This document shows positions 1 through 9,304 of a DNA stretch of 64,000 nucleotides, in pieces; positions within the stretch are counted from its first letter, which is position 1; every line of letters starts with the position of its first letter. This DNA comes from Tritrichomonas musculus. Its lineage: Eukaryota; Parabasalia; Tritrichomonadida; Tritrichomonadidae. A program made the translations under genes and the position numbers. Location: assembly GCA_039105265.1 (NCBI GenBank), contig JAPFFF010000033.1:620001-684000 (forward strand). The letters run 5' to 3'. Under the pieces are notes generated by a model, which was not told the DNA's origin, ran no database searches, and worked only from the letters and a program-made list of their open reading frames with translations.

Positions 1-250
1 TTTAAAAAAAGCTGATTTCTCAATTAATGTTACAGAAGACGGAATTACAACTTTTGTCAATGATGTGCATCCACTAAAAGAGTTTATACCAATTTTTGTC
101 ATAAATGAAGGAATCGTTATTTCAGTCAATTTATCACATCCATCAAAGCAATTTGGTTCAATACTTTCACATTCTGCCAGTAGTAATTGAATGATTTCAA
201 TATTATTTCTTTGAGCTGCTAGTTTCAATGGAGAAATATTATAAAAAAAA
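1..250 (-). CDS. Ankyrin unit joined to BspA-like leucine-rich repeats (partial, runs off left edge)
   Basis: Read on the minus strand this stretch is open and begins with one ankyrin repeat (SPLKLAAQRNNIEIIQLLL) that passes directly into BspA-like LRRs of the TpLRR type (FDGCDKLTEITIPSF, then FSGCTSLTKVVIPSSV). It continues off the left end of the window. It lies immediately downstream of the DUF3447 reading frame at 251-1378 but in a different frame; a one-base change in the T-rich run near 250 would make the two contiguous. The same order, DUF3447 then ankyrin then LRR, recurs at 20972-22620 and 47796-50373, so I read this as the C-terminal part of one gene. BspA-like proteins of trichomonads are mostly predicted surface or secreted proteins; a role here is inference. 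Confidence 0.6.
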
Positions 251-1378
251 TTAAGAAAAAATTTCATTAATTGTTTCTAATACATCAATCTTTTTTGTTT
301 TAATAAATAAATCAACAATTGTAAGATAATCAAATTTGATTGCATAATAAAAGATAAAATGATTATTTGGTTGGTTTGAAATGAAAGAGAAGTTGTAATA
401 ATGAAAACTATATGAAAGAAGGTTTGTGTCGATTTTTTCATTAAGATTTCTTAATTCATAATGCTTATTCATTAAATTCTTTCGAATATATTCAGCCATG
501 CAATTGTGATGGCATTTTATAGCTTCTTTCAAACAATTTTCATAGGTTTCATCTTCTGGCTTTATTTTGTTTTCTATCAAAAATTCAATCAATTCTGGAT
601 TGTTTCCATGAATTGCAAACATCCACAATGACTTTTTCAATTGAACACCATTCAAATACAAATAACGAAAGATTTGAACAGCTCCAAAAAATGCAGCATA
701 TTCAATTAATGTCAATTCTTCATCATTTTTAATTAAAAAATGATTTGTTTCATAAATTGATTCTGTCACTTTTGAATCAAGTTCATGTTGGTTTTTGTTG
801 ACATAAACGATGAATTCTTCAATTGAATCATTTCGAATTATTTCATTGATTTCATTGTCATTTTCACCTTTTTTTCTTTTTTCATCAAATTCTTCTTGAT
901 CATTTATTTCATCAAAATCATAATCAAAATTATCTCGAATGTTTTCTTCTTTTAGAAATGACTTAATTTCTGGTCTGAAAAAGTTAATGAATGATCGATC
1001 TTCTCTACATTCTAAATAAATTGAATCATTCATAAATAATATATTCTCTTCAAGCAAAAATAATATTATAACATTGTTGCCCTTAAAAAAATTGAAGATT
1101 TCTGAATTGGAAAAACAATCTTGTATGAAATTTTTTAAAAAAAGGAGAATTTGCTCAACTTTATATGAAAAATTATGCCCACGAAAATGATTCTTTGAAA
1201 TATTTGATATCGTGTATAGAAGTAATTTTATTTCATCTTTATTATTTCCAAATTTTTGTTCATTAAAAAAAGATATGAGATTTTGATAGTTTTCTTCAGA
1301 ATTGTCTTCATTTTCAAGGTATGCTAAAAATTTGTTTTGAAATTCTTTCATTTTCTCTGTAAATTCTTGATAACTCAT
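251..1378 (-). CDS. DUF3447 / ankyrin-type protein, N-terminal part
   Basis: 375 residues. The sequence follows the trichomonad DUF3447 pattern: an alpha-helical N-terminal half, the block KRKKGENDNEINEIIRNDS near residues 165-185, then IYETNHFLI, LTLIEYAAFFGAVQIFRYL, SLWMFAIHGNNPELIEFL and EAIKCHHNCMAEYI in the C-terminal half, which are degenerate ankyrin-like helices. Three other loci in the window (32302-33360, 49285-50373 and the broken copy at 2418-3657) carry the same blocks in the same order. The start is a good ATG, with TTTTTCATTTTTTT about 20 bases upstream resembling a trichomonad Inr and eight 19-bp repeats just beyond. The frame closes in a T-rich run and the ankyrin-LRR continuation lies in another frame at 1-250. 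Function is unknown; ankyrin repeats generally bind proteins. Confidence 0.75.
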   Translation of the reverse strand: MSYQEFTEKMKEFQNKFLAYLENEDNSEENYQNLISFFNEQKFGNNKDEIKLLLYTISNISKNHFRGHNFSYKVEQILLFLKNFIQDCFSNSEIFNFFKGNNVIILFLLEENILFMNDSIYLECREDRSFINFFRPEIKSFLKEENIRDNFDYDFDEINDQEEFDEKRKKGENDNEINEIIRNDSIEEFIVYVNKNQHELDSKVTESIYETNHFLIKNDEELTLIEYAAFFGAVQIFRYLYLNGVQLKKSLWMFAIHGNNPELIEFLIENKIKPEDETYENCLKEAIKCHHNCMAEYIRKNLMNKHYELRNLNEKIDTNLLSYSFHYYNFSFISNQPNNHFIFYYAIKFDYLTIVDLFIKTKKIDVLETINEIFS

Positions 1379-1388
1379 TGATAAAAAA

Positions 1389-1564
1389 ATGAAAAATCCT
1401 TTTGAAATTGAAAAATCCTTTTGAAATTGAAAAATCCTTTTGAAATTGAAAAATCCTTTTAAAATTGAAAAATCCTTTTAAAATTGAAAAATCCTTTTGA
1501 AATTGAAAAATCTTTTTGAAATTGAAAAATCCTTTTGAAATAACCTCTCAAAAGGATTTTTCAT
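1389..1564. repeat. Eight 19-bp tandem repeats closed by an inverted copy
   Basis: The unit GAAAAATCCTTTTGAAATT starts at 1391, 1410, 1429, 1448, 1467, 1486, 1505 and 1524, an exact 19-bp period with a few substitutions. The 16 bases at 1389-1404 are repeated perfectly inverted at 1549-1564. Read toward the minus-strand gene that starts at 1378, each unit contains TTTTTCAATTTC, close to the trichomonad Inr, so this is a multiplied promoter-like motif directly upstream of the start codon. Confidence 0.85.
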
Positions 1565-1776
1565 ATGAATTATGATAGTTCTAAAAGCAGATAGATATGG
1601 GATTAGCATCAAAATATATCTGTTAATATATGCAAGACTTACATCGTATGCTATAATTTTTTATAATTCTTAATTCAAAAAAAAGGTAATATAGATATGG
1701 TATGGTCATATTATATTTTACTTTGTTATTTCATTCTGAAGAACCATCAAGTAATTGGTTAATATTATATTCTTTT

Positions 1777-2049
1777 TTATTTATCAAGATTCAAATTAGG
1801 AAGTTCGGGAATTTTAGTGCCTTCAGGCGCAACTATTATGACATCAGTATCTAGGTCTGTCAAATGATATGCAAGTATTTCGTTTTCATCAAGTTTGCTG
1901 CCATTTAAAAATGCGCAAATATTGGTATCAACATTTTCGAATAGTTCGCGAATCTCACTTAGAAAATCTTCAACGGTAAAGTCTGTAAGAATTCTAATTA
2001 ACTTAATTTTATCGTCATTATATAAAAATTTTACCTTAATTGTGCTCAT
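1777..2049 (-). CDS. Small ubiquitin-like-fold protein
   Basis: 90 residues from a clear ATG. The stretch from about residue 4 to 72 has the spacing of a ubiquitin-like beta-grasp domain: a first strand (IKVKFLYNDDKIKLIRI), a helix (VEDFLSEIRELFENV), a strand with a turn (NICAFLNGSKLDENEILAYH) and a last strand (DTDVIIVAP). The C-terminus ends in NLNLDK rather than di-glycine, so if the fold is right it is not a conjugated ubiquitin but a stand-alone Ubl-like protein. A second Ubl-like gene lies at 61936-62562. Fold assignment is by pattern only; no catalytic role can be read. Confidence 0.5.
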   Translation of the reverse strand: MSTIKVKFLYNDDKIKLIRILTDFTVEDFLSEIRELFENVDTNICAFLNGSKLDENEILAYHLTDLDTDVIIVAPEGTKIPELPNLNLDK

Positions 2050-2076
2050 TTTGCTGATTTTGCTGTCTAAATAAAA

Positions 2077-2096
2077 TTTTGACCTAGACCAAGGTC

Positions 2097-2122
<26 letters not shown>
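2077..2122. repeat. Inverted repeat and A26 tract
   Basis: TTTTGACCT (2077-2085) and AGGTCAAAA (2092-2100) are perfect 9-bp arms around a 6-base spacer, running into a 26-base A tract (2097-2122). It lies just upstream of the minus-strand Ubl-like gene. On the minus strand it would read as a T tract and a small hairpin; a regulatory role is only a possibility. Confidence 0.6.
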
Positions 2123-2127
<5 letters not shown>

Positions 2128-2417
2128 CAGATCTTTTAATCTTTAAATTTTTCAATATATTTTAGTTCATTTTTAAAAATTATCATAAAAATGGAGCATA
2201 TTGTATTTATTTTATATAGTAATATATTTATACTTTTGTAAAGAAATAATCCACTTTCATAAAGGAAATATTAACTTTTGTTAAGAAAGTGATGCAGGTG
2301 TAAATAATTCTTATTCAAATACAATATGCCCGGTTATTTTAATTAGATGCCAGTTTGAAAAACAAAATCATATAAAGCACATTTCGATTTATTCTTTTCT
2401 TTGGATGTCCTGTTATT

Positions 2418-3657
2418 TTAATTAGTTGCAGCCAAAAGCAACGCCGTATTATTAAATGTTCGAGTTAAATTCCATAAATAATTCAATTTTTCAATTTTAT
2501 GAAAAAAAGTTAGATTTGAATATAATGAATGTTCTTGATTTAAAATGTCTTGAATATTGATATCAATGCATTCTTGTTTTATTAATAATTCAACAATTTC
2601 TTTATGGCCTTTTTCTGCAGCAAGAATCAACGCTGTATAATTAAATGTTCGAGTTAAATTCCGTAAATAATTCAATTCTTCAATCACATGAAAAAAGTTA
2701 GATTTGAATAGAATGAATGTTCTTGATTTAAAATGTTATTTGAATGATTAATATTACAATTGTTGCATTTATATCAATGGTTCCTTCTGATAAATAAAGT
2801 TTCACAAGTGTGTAATGATCAAGTTCACATAAATAAAAAAACATGTTTTTGTATTTCATGTTTGTTGGGAAAAAACAATAATTTTGATATTTAACTGCAT
2901 ATCGATAAAGATTGTCATAATAGTTGTTTTCAATGTCACTTTGTAGATCTTCTTCTTTCATTAAATTATCAATGATGTAGTTCGAAATGTGATGACATTT
3001 AATCGATTCTTCAAGAATTTTTTTATATTTGTCTTCAAGATATCTGATCAGTTCTGCATTACAATTGTGAATAGCATAAATCCACATCGATGATGTCAGT
3101 TTAGCTCCTCTCTTTTCAATGTATTTGATGATGTCATTCGAGCCATAAAACGATGCATATTCAATAAGACTGATTCTATCAATCAAAAGTTGGTTTGTTT
3201 CAAAAATTGATCTTTTAATTTAAATATCAAGTGACAAATTTCTTTGTTCTGTAAATTTGATAAATTCTTTGATTTGGTTGTCTCGAATCAGTTCACACAA
3301 ATAATCATCATTCAGTCCTTCTCGTCGTTTTTCATAGAAATTGGATTCAACATCTTTGTTCATTCGTTCAATAAATTCAGAATCTTTTAATGATTCATTC
3401 TTGCGGCAGTATTTTTCAATGTTTTCTTCTGTGATAAACGGTTTGATTTCGGGTTGAAAATATTCAACATAGTTCATACTGGCATATTCTGATCTCGTAA
3501 TTATATAAAAAATGGATTCATCCGTTATCATCATTTTTTCTTCAAGAAGAAATAGAAGGATTCTCTTGTTATCTTTGAAAATGTAAAAAATTTCTGAATT
3601 TGAAAAATATTTTTGCATTTCTTGCTTGAAATATCTCAAAACTCGCTCATTATTCAA
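2418..3657 (-). pseudogene. Broken DUF3447 gene with two ankyrin units and long in-frame loops
   Basis: The DUF3447 blocks are recognisable: FSNSEIFYIFKDNKRILLFL, KRREGLNDDYLCELIRDNQ, then after one in-frame TAA near 3220 IKRSIFETNQLLI, LIEYASFYGSNDIIKYI and ESIKCHHISNYII. The first roughly 80 residues are missing, with only a TTG at 3657 and the tRNA-Gly 40 bp further on. Near 2700 the frame changes in a run of six T (its duplicate downstream has seven). The rest, 2418-2690, carries two ankyrin units (FNYTALILAAEKGHKEIVEL and FNNTALLLAATN), each preceded by a similar loop of about 30 residues containing ILNQEHS, YSNLTFF and LNYL. So this is a tandem duplication of loop plus ankyrin repeat in a decayed gene. 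Confidence 0.7.
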
Positions 3658-3697
3658 TAAATAGTCAGAATTATTATAAAAATTAGAAAAAAAATTT

Positions 3698-3768
3698 GCG
3701 TTGCCCGGGAATCGAACCCGGATCTCAAGCTTGGAAGGCTCACATGATAACCACTACACTAGCAACGC
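3698..3768 (-). tRNA. tRNA-Gly (TCC)
   Basis: Minus-strand sequence GCGTTGC...GCAACGC gives a perfect 7-bp acceptor stem. The D arm carries an A-box-like GTGTAGTGG, the T arm has the B box GGTTCGATTCC, and the anticodon loop CTTCCAA presents TCC. The layout matches eukaryotic tRNA-Gly(TCC). No intron and no encoded CCA are seen. Confidence 0.95.
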
Positions 3769-3851
3769 TTTCTGAATATAGAAAAATTTTTTAAACTATC
3801 AAAAATATGAAATTCTTTTTCATAAAATTCAATTAATTTTCTTAATAATAA

Positions 3852-3859
3852 TTTCATTA
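3852..3859 (+). promoter_or_regulatory. Inr-like element of the HAD gene
   Basis: TTTCATTA sits directly before the ATG at 3860 and fits the trichomonad initiator pattern TCA(Y)(T/A). It would give a 5' leader of only a few bases, as is common in trichomonads. Confidence 0.45.
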
Positions 3860-4531
3860 ATGATATGGCCCCATAAAATCAAAGCAATAATATTTGACAA
3901 TGATGGTACTCTGGTTGACTCTGAAGAAGCCTATTCAAAAGCGCATCTTATTTCTACTGGTCAACCACTCACGTGGGATTTAAAAGTTCGATTAATGGGA
4001 CATTCTCTTCTTGAAGCATCGCAAATTACTGTTGACGAATGTCATTTAAATGAAACTGCAGAAGATTATGGAAAAAGATTTGAAGAAACTTTACATACAT
4101 TAATGTCTCAATTAAATTTAATGCCAGGAGTAATGGAAATGCTCACAACTCTCAAGAAAAAAGGAGTTAGAATGTGTATAGCAACGGCATCGACCGAAAA
4201 TAGTTTCAAAAGAAAAGTATCTAATCATCCCGAAATGATAGAATTTATGGACCATTGCTTTACTGGCGATCATGTTCAAAAAGGAAAGCCTGCACCTGAT
4301 TTATTTTTAATGGCCTTACATAAATGGGAAGGAATCAAACCTGAAGAGGCTCTTGTTTTTGAAGATTCACCCCTCGGAATTAAAGCTGCAAATAATGCTG
4401 GAATTCCAGCCATTTTTGTTCCAGATAAAAATTTAGATACTGAATCCGCATTAGGTAATATTGATGCAAAGCCTTTATTAACAATTCCATCATTAACAGA
4501 ATTTGATTATTCAAAATTTATATGGGAATGA
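3860..4531 (+). CDS. HAD-superfamily phosphatase, pseudouridine-5'-phosphatase (HDHD1)-like
   Basis: 223 residues. Motif I is IIFDNDGTLVDSE near residues 10-22, with the nucleophile and acid/base Asp pair DxD. A helical cap follows, with WDLKVRLMGHS and LMPGVMEML as in animal HDHD1. Motif II is CIATAS near 110, motif III is the Lys in GKPAPDLFL near 145-153, and motif IV is FEDSPLGIKAANNAG near 168-182. The order and length match the HDHD1 / Gs1-type family, which dephosphorylates pseudouridine 5'-phosphate or small sugar phosphates. Substrate cannot be settled from sequence. Probably cytosolic: there is no signal peptide or membrane segment. The start is the ATG next to an Inr-like TTTCATTA. 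It runs divergently from the tRNA-Gly gene and is one of the few housekeeping-type genes here. Confidence 0.85.
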   Translation: MIWPHKIKAIIFDNDGTLVDSEEAYSKAHLISTGQPLTWDLKVRLMGHSLLEASQITVDECHLNETAEDYGKRFEETLHTLMSQLNLMPGVMEMLTTLKKKGVRMCIATASTENSFKRKVSNHPEMIEFMDHCFTGDHVQKGKPAPDLFLMALHKWEGIKPEEALVFEDSPLGIKAANNAGIPAIFVPDKNLDTESALGNIDAKPLLTIPSLTEFDYSKFIWE

Positions 4532-4819
4532 AACTGATATTATTATTGTTAAATTTTTATTTTAAGCATGGCATTCTAAAATAATCTATTTAATATTATC
4601 TTTTATATCAATTTCATATTAATAAAACAAATAAACAAATAAAGTATTCATTTTTTAGTTGGATGTTATTAGTTTTAGATGAATAATATTTTAGTTTATA
4701 AATTTTCAAAAATATATTATTAAAATCAAAAACAAAAAAAATTAAAATAACCCAATTATATATTTATTTATAAACATAACACAATGATGGATTATCAAAA
4801 ATCATCATTTTTTTCATAT

Positions 4820-7800
4820 TTATTCTTTTGAAATGCTGGCGAATAAGTAAGCATATTTAACATTGGCAACCTTTAAATCTTGAGCATCACAAATATCAAA
4901 AGGCAGTGACAAATCTGACTTTTGATTTACTTTTTGAGTGTATTCTAAAGTTCTATAAACTTTACCCATAGAAACAGAAATTTGTTGTAAGAAAGGAAAC
5001 TCATTCTCATCATCTTTCAATTGAAGAATTTTTATGAATCTGTCAACGGTTGGATTTCCTGAAAAAGTGAGAAGATTGTGGAGAACAATACTTTTCATTT
5101 CATTAGAATTTACAGAATTTGGCAATGATTCATCAAGCAAGCTTAATGAGTCATTTTGTTTCTGTAATTTTTCTTTCTTTATGATAATTGTTTTCAATTC
5201 ATTATTTTTCTGAAGAAGAACATTTTGTTGTTCAACTTTTTCTGAATATGAAACGGTTTCTGATTCAATTTTCTTTACTTCTTCATCAATTCTTATAAAA
5301 TCAACATCAAATTCTTTCATTTGTTTTATGTTGTTAGAAACAATTTCTTGAATTTTTGATTTAATTGATTGAATTCTTTGTTCAATTGAAAAGCTTTGTT
5401 TGACTTCATTGCTTTGAATGTTTAATGTCTTTTCAATTTCAGAAATTAAACAATTTATATAAATGTCGGTTTTTTCTGCATTTGGTTCTTTTTCTTCATT
5501 AATAACAGCTCCAAATTCCCTGTACTTGTTAAGCTTTATCTTCAACAATGTGTTTTCTTTCTGCATTTCATTTAGTTTGTTCGTTCTTTTATTGAATTCT
5601 TCCATGACTTCGTCAATGTTCTCAATCTCTGTCACTTCTTCTAGTTTTTTGTTGAGTTCTGAGTACTTCTTCATCATGACGGAAAGTGTGCTTCGCACTA
5701 AAGTGTAATCACGGAGAAGATCTTCATAATTGGCATTAGATTCATCTTTTTGCTTCAAAATTTGTTCATGTTGTTGCTGAAGCTTTATTAATTTCTTCTT
5801 AAGTTTTTCAATTAGTTGTTGTTTGCTGTTGATATCTTTTTGATGCTTTTCGATTGTTGATTTTGATGCTTGGTCGTTTTCCTTGAGCTGATTTTGAATG
5901 TTTTCGTGTTGTTTTTGAAGTTCTGAAATTTTCTTATTTAATTCTTCATTTTCATGATTGAGTTCTTGGATTTGTTGCTGTTTGTTATTGATATCTTTTC
6001 GTTGTTCTTCATTTATTAATTTAGAAGCTTGGTCATGATCTTTGAGTTGATTTTGAAGTTCTGAAACTTTCTTCTTGAGTTCTTCATTTTCATGATTGAG
6101 TTCTTGGATTTGTTGTTGTTTGTTATTGATATCATTTTGTTGTTTATCATTCAATGACTTAGAAGATTCATCTTGATCTTTGAGTTGATTTTGAACTTTT
6201 TCTAATTGTTGTTGAAGTTCTGATACTTTCTTGTTGAGTTCTTCTTTTTCATTATTGAGTTTTTGGATTTGTTGTTGTTTGTTATTGATATCATTTTGTT
6301 GTTCTTCATTCATTGATTTAGAAGCTTCGTCATGATCTTTGAGTTGATTATGAACTTCTTCGAGTTGTTGTTGAAGTTCTGAAACTTTCTTCTTAAGTTC
6401 TTCGTTTTCTTGATTGAGTTCATTGATTCGATTTTGCTTATTATTGATGTCATTTTGATGTTCTTCGTTCAATGATTTAGATGCTTCATCATGATCTTTG
6501 AGTTGATTTTGAACTTGTTCAAATTGTTGTTTAAGTTCAGAAAATTTCTTTTCAAGTTCCTCATTTTCACTGTTGAGCTTTTGAATTTGGATTTGCTTGT
6601 TATTGATGTCGTTTTGATATTCTTCATTTAATGATCTTGATGATTCATCTTTGTCCTTGAGTTGATTTTGAACTTTTTCATTTTGTTGCTGAAGTTCAAA
6701 TATTCTATTTTTAAGTTCATCCGTTTCTTTTAATAATTTCTCGATTTGCTGTTGTTTATTATGGATATCAACTTGATGATCTTTAAGTTGGTTTTGAACA
6801 TTAGTATGCTGTTGTTGAAGTTCTGAAAGTTTCTTATTTAATTCTTCATTTTCATGATTGAGCTGTTGGATTAATTGCTGTTTGTTATTGATATCATTTT
6901 GGTGATTTGCTTTCATTGTTTTAGATTCTTCATCATATTCTTTGTTTTTATTTTGAGCTTGCTTTAGCATTTGTGATAAATCTGAAACTTTCTTTTTCAG
7001 TTCTTCACTTTCATGATTGAGTACTTGGATTTGTTGTTGTTTGTTATTGATATCATTTTGTTGTTTATCATTCAATGATTTAGATGATTCATCTTGATCT
7101 TTGAGTTGATTTTGAACTTTTTCTAATTGTTGTTGAAGTTCTGATACTTTCTTTTTCAGTTCTTCACTTTCATGATTCAGTTCTTGGATTTGTTGTTGTT
7201 TGCTATTGATATCATTTAGAAATTCATCTTTCATTGAATTTGATGATTCATCGTGATCTTTGAGTTGATTTTGAACATCTCCCAATTGTAGTTGAAGTTC
7301 TATAAGTTTCTTCTTGAGTTCTTCATTTTCATTATTGAGTTGTTGGATTTGTTGCTGTTTGTTATTGATATCATTTTGGTGATTTGCTTTCATTGTTTTA
7401 GATTCTTCATCATATTCTTTGTTTTTATTTTGAGCTTGCTCTAGCATTTGTGATAAATCTGAAACCTTCTTATTGAGTTCTTCTATTTCGTGATTCAGTT
7501 CTTGAATTTGTTGTTGTTTGTTATTGATATCATTTTGTTGTTTATCATTCAATGATTTAGATGTTTCATCTTGATCTTTGAGTTGATTTTGAACTTTTTC
7601 TAATTGTTGTTGAAGTTCTGATACTTTCTTATTGAGTTCTTCTTTTTCTTGATTGACCGTTTCAATTTCTTTTTGTTTATTATTGAGATCATTCTCATAT
7701 CCGATTTTCATTGTATTTGATGATTCATCTTGAACTTTGAGTTGATTTTGAACTTTTGCCAATTGTTGTTGAAGTTCTGAAACTTTTTTCTTAAGATCTT

Positions 7801-9304
7801 CATATTCACAGTTGAGTTTTTGGATTTGCTGTTGTTTGTTATTGATATCATTTTGTTGTTCTTCATTCATTGACTTAGAAACTTCATCATGATCTTTGAG
7901 TTGATTTTGAACTTCTACGAGTTGTTGTTGAAGTTCTGAAACTTTGTTCATAAGTTCTTCATTCTCACCATTTCTTTCATCAATCAATTTTTGTTTATTA
8001 TCGATGTCCTTTTGATATTCTTCTTTCATTAACTTTGATGCATCATTTTGATCATTAAGTTGACTTTTAACTTCTTCTTCCTTTTGTTGTATTTCAGAGA
8101 CCTTCTTTTTAAGTTCTTCACATTCATGAATGAGATCATCAATATTCTTTTGTTTATTTTCAATGTCGTTTTGATATTCTTCTTTCAATGAATTTGATGT
8201 AGCATCATGATCTTTGAGTTGGTTTTGGAGTTCAGAAAGCTTCTTCTTTAAATCTTCTTTTTCCAAGTTTTCTTTTTGAAGCTCTTCTTTTTGATTCTTT
8301 GTATTCAATTTGTATTCATTGAATTTCTTCTTGATTTCAGAATACTTCTTCATAAGATCATCATTTTCCTTCTTTAATGAATCAAATTGGTTTAGTTTGC
8401 GATTATTATCTAAATCAGCCAATTTTTGGAAGTCATCTTTAAAGCTGTCACTGTTTATTTTTCCAATTCTGTCAAAGGCTTCTTTGTAGTTATTAAAAAG
8501 TTCATCATATTTGTTGTTGTTCAAGCTGTTTTCAATGTTTTTGAAATGTTTTGCAATTTCCTCTTGGAATGATTGATTTTCATTCTTGGATTTAATTGCA
8601 TCCTTTAAATCTCCAATTTGTGACTTTAATGTGCTGATTAATTGATCTTCGTTTTTCATTTGATTTGTCAAATATTTAACTTTTTCTTTCAAATCTTTAA
8701 ATGAATCAACGATAAGTTTTTCTGATTGATGCAAAGGTGTGGATTCATCAACTTTTTTATCACCAAATAGTTTAGAACAAAGCTTGGCCATTTCCTTTTG
8801 TAAATCGTGGGTTTCAGCTGTGAACAAACCATCTTTGATTATTGATTGTAATAGTTCTTCCATCTTGGATAAATCTGGACGGTTTTTATCCATTGAATCT
8901 GCAATTGATTTTGCATTTTGGGATTTAGATTGATTGGCTAATGATATTAATGAATTTTGGATTTTTTGAATCATTCCAAAATGTGGATTGGATTCATCAA
9001 TAATGTTATTTGCGGAACGATTAATGGCAAGAATGCGTGATTTATAATTTAAAACTTCTTGGGCCACTTTTTGAAGTGCTGGAATTTTGATCGATTTTAT
9101 TTGGGCTTGGTAATCATTTTCACAGGTATCATCATATAGAATTGTTATTATTAAATCTGATGGAACATTGAATGTATTGTCCAAGAGATCTTTTATTTTG
9201 CTATAGTCGAGAACACTGTCAACTCTACATGTTTTAATAAAATTCCTTGAGAGATGAATATGTGTTTTATCTTGATTGATTTGGGATGGCTGTATATTGC
9301 TCAT
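4820..9304 (-). CDS. Giant coiled-coil protein with about 15 repeats of 53 residues
   Basis: 1494 residues from the ATG at 9304 (MSNIQPSQINQ). The frame stays open to a GTG at 9337, but there is no ATG further up. Residues 1-150 look globular, about 150-380 are coiled coil, and from about 390 to 1190 there are 15-16 tandem units on the pattern QNDINNKQQQIQ-LN-ENEELKKKVSELQQQLEKVQNQLKDHDE-SKS. Most units are exactly 53 residues; two are shortened. The last 170 residues look globular again (FPFLQQISVSMGKVYRTLEY). Such proteins in trichomonads are often labelled 'viral A-type inclusion protein' because of coiled-coil similarity, which says nothing about origin. A structural, scaffold or cytoskeletal role is the natural guess. 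The upstream bases TTTCAATTTTTTATTTGCC before the ATG include an Inr-like TTTCAATTT. Confidence 0.85.
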   Translation of the reverse strand: MSNIQPSQINQDKTHIHLSRNFIKTCRVDSVLDYSKIKDLLDNTFNVPSDLIITILYDDTCENDYQAQIKSIKIPALQKVAQEVLNYKSRILAINRSANNIIDESNPHFGMIQKIQNSLISLANQSKSQNAKSIADSMDKNRPDLSKMEELLQSIIKDGLFTAETHDLQKEMAKLCSKLFGDKKVDESTPLHQSEKLIVDSFKDLKEKVKYLTNQMKNEDQLISTLKSQIGDLKDAIKSKNENQSFQEEIAKHFKNIENSLNNNKYDELFNNYKEAFDRIGKINSDSFKDDFQKLADLDNNRKLNQFDSLKKENDDLMKKYSEIKKKFNEYKLNTKNQKEELQKENLEKEDLKKKLSELQNQLKDHDATSNSLKEEYQNDIENKQKNIDDLIHECEELKKKVSEIQQKEEEVKSQLNDQNDASKLMKEEYQKDIDNKQKLIDERNGENEELMNKVSELQQQLVEVQNQLKDHDEVSKSMNEEQQNDINNKQQQIQKLNCEYEDLKKKVSELQQQLAKVQNQLKVQDESSNTMKIGYENDLNNKQKEIETVNQEKEELNKKVSELQQQLEKVQNQLKDQDETSKSLNDKQQNDINNKQQQIQELNHEIEELNKKVSDLSQMLEQAQNKNKEYDEESKTMKANHQNDINNKQQQIQQLNNENEELKKKLIELQLQLGDVQNQLKDHDESSNSMKDEFLNDINSKQQQIQELNHESEELKKKVSELQQQLEKVQNQLKDQDESSKSLNDKQQNDINNKQQQIQVLNHESEELKKKVSDLSQMLKQAQNKNKEYDEESKTMKANHQNDINNKQQLIQQLNHENEELNKKLSELQQQHTNVQNQLKDHQVDIHNKQQQIEKLLKETDELKNRIFELQQQNEKVQNQLKDKDESSRSLNEEYQNDINNKQIQIQKLNSENEELEKKFSELKQQFEQVQNQLKDHDEASKSLNEEHQNDINNKQNRINELNQENEELKKKVSELQQQLEEVHNQLKDHDEASKSMNEEQQNDINNKQQQIQKLNNEKEELNKKVSELQQQLEKVQNQLKDQDESSKSLNDKQQNDINNKQQQIQELNHENEELKKKVSELQNQLKDHDQASKLINEEQRKDINNKQQQIQELNHENEELNKKISELQKQHENIQNQLKENDQASKSTIEKHQKDINSKQQLIEKLKKKLIKLQQQHEQILKQKDESNANYEDLLRDYTLVRSTLSVMMKKYSELNKKLEEVTEIENIDEVMEEFNKRTNKLNEMQKENTLLKIKLNKYREFGAVINEEKEPNAEKTDIYINCLISEIEKTLNIQSNEVKQSFSIEQRIQSIKSKIQEIVSNNIKQMKEFDVDFIRIDEEVKKIESETVSYSEKVEQQNVLLQKNNELKTIIIKKEKLQKQNDSLSLLDESLPNSVNSNEMKSIVLHNLLTFSGNPTVDRFIKILQLKDDENEFPFLQQISVSMGKVYRTLEYTQKVNQKSDLSLPFDICDAQDLKVANVKYAYLFASISKE
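5830..8174 (-). repeat. 159-bp tandem repeat array inside the coiled-coil gene
   Basis: The 53-residue protein repeat is a 159-bp DNA repeat, from QNDIENKQ near 8174 to DINSKQQL near 5830. Counting by the DINNKQ motif gives 16 starts. Units 5 and 8 share a special ending (SDLSQML-QAQNKNKEYDEES) not found in the others, so a block of three units has been duplicated as a block, a higher-order repeat. Confidence 0.8.

Noticed and set aside
5463-5708. Plus-strand 81-residue frame in the coiled-coil gene
   Set aside because: Antisense shadow of the conserved long frame; no start context or family signal.
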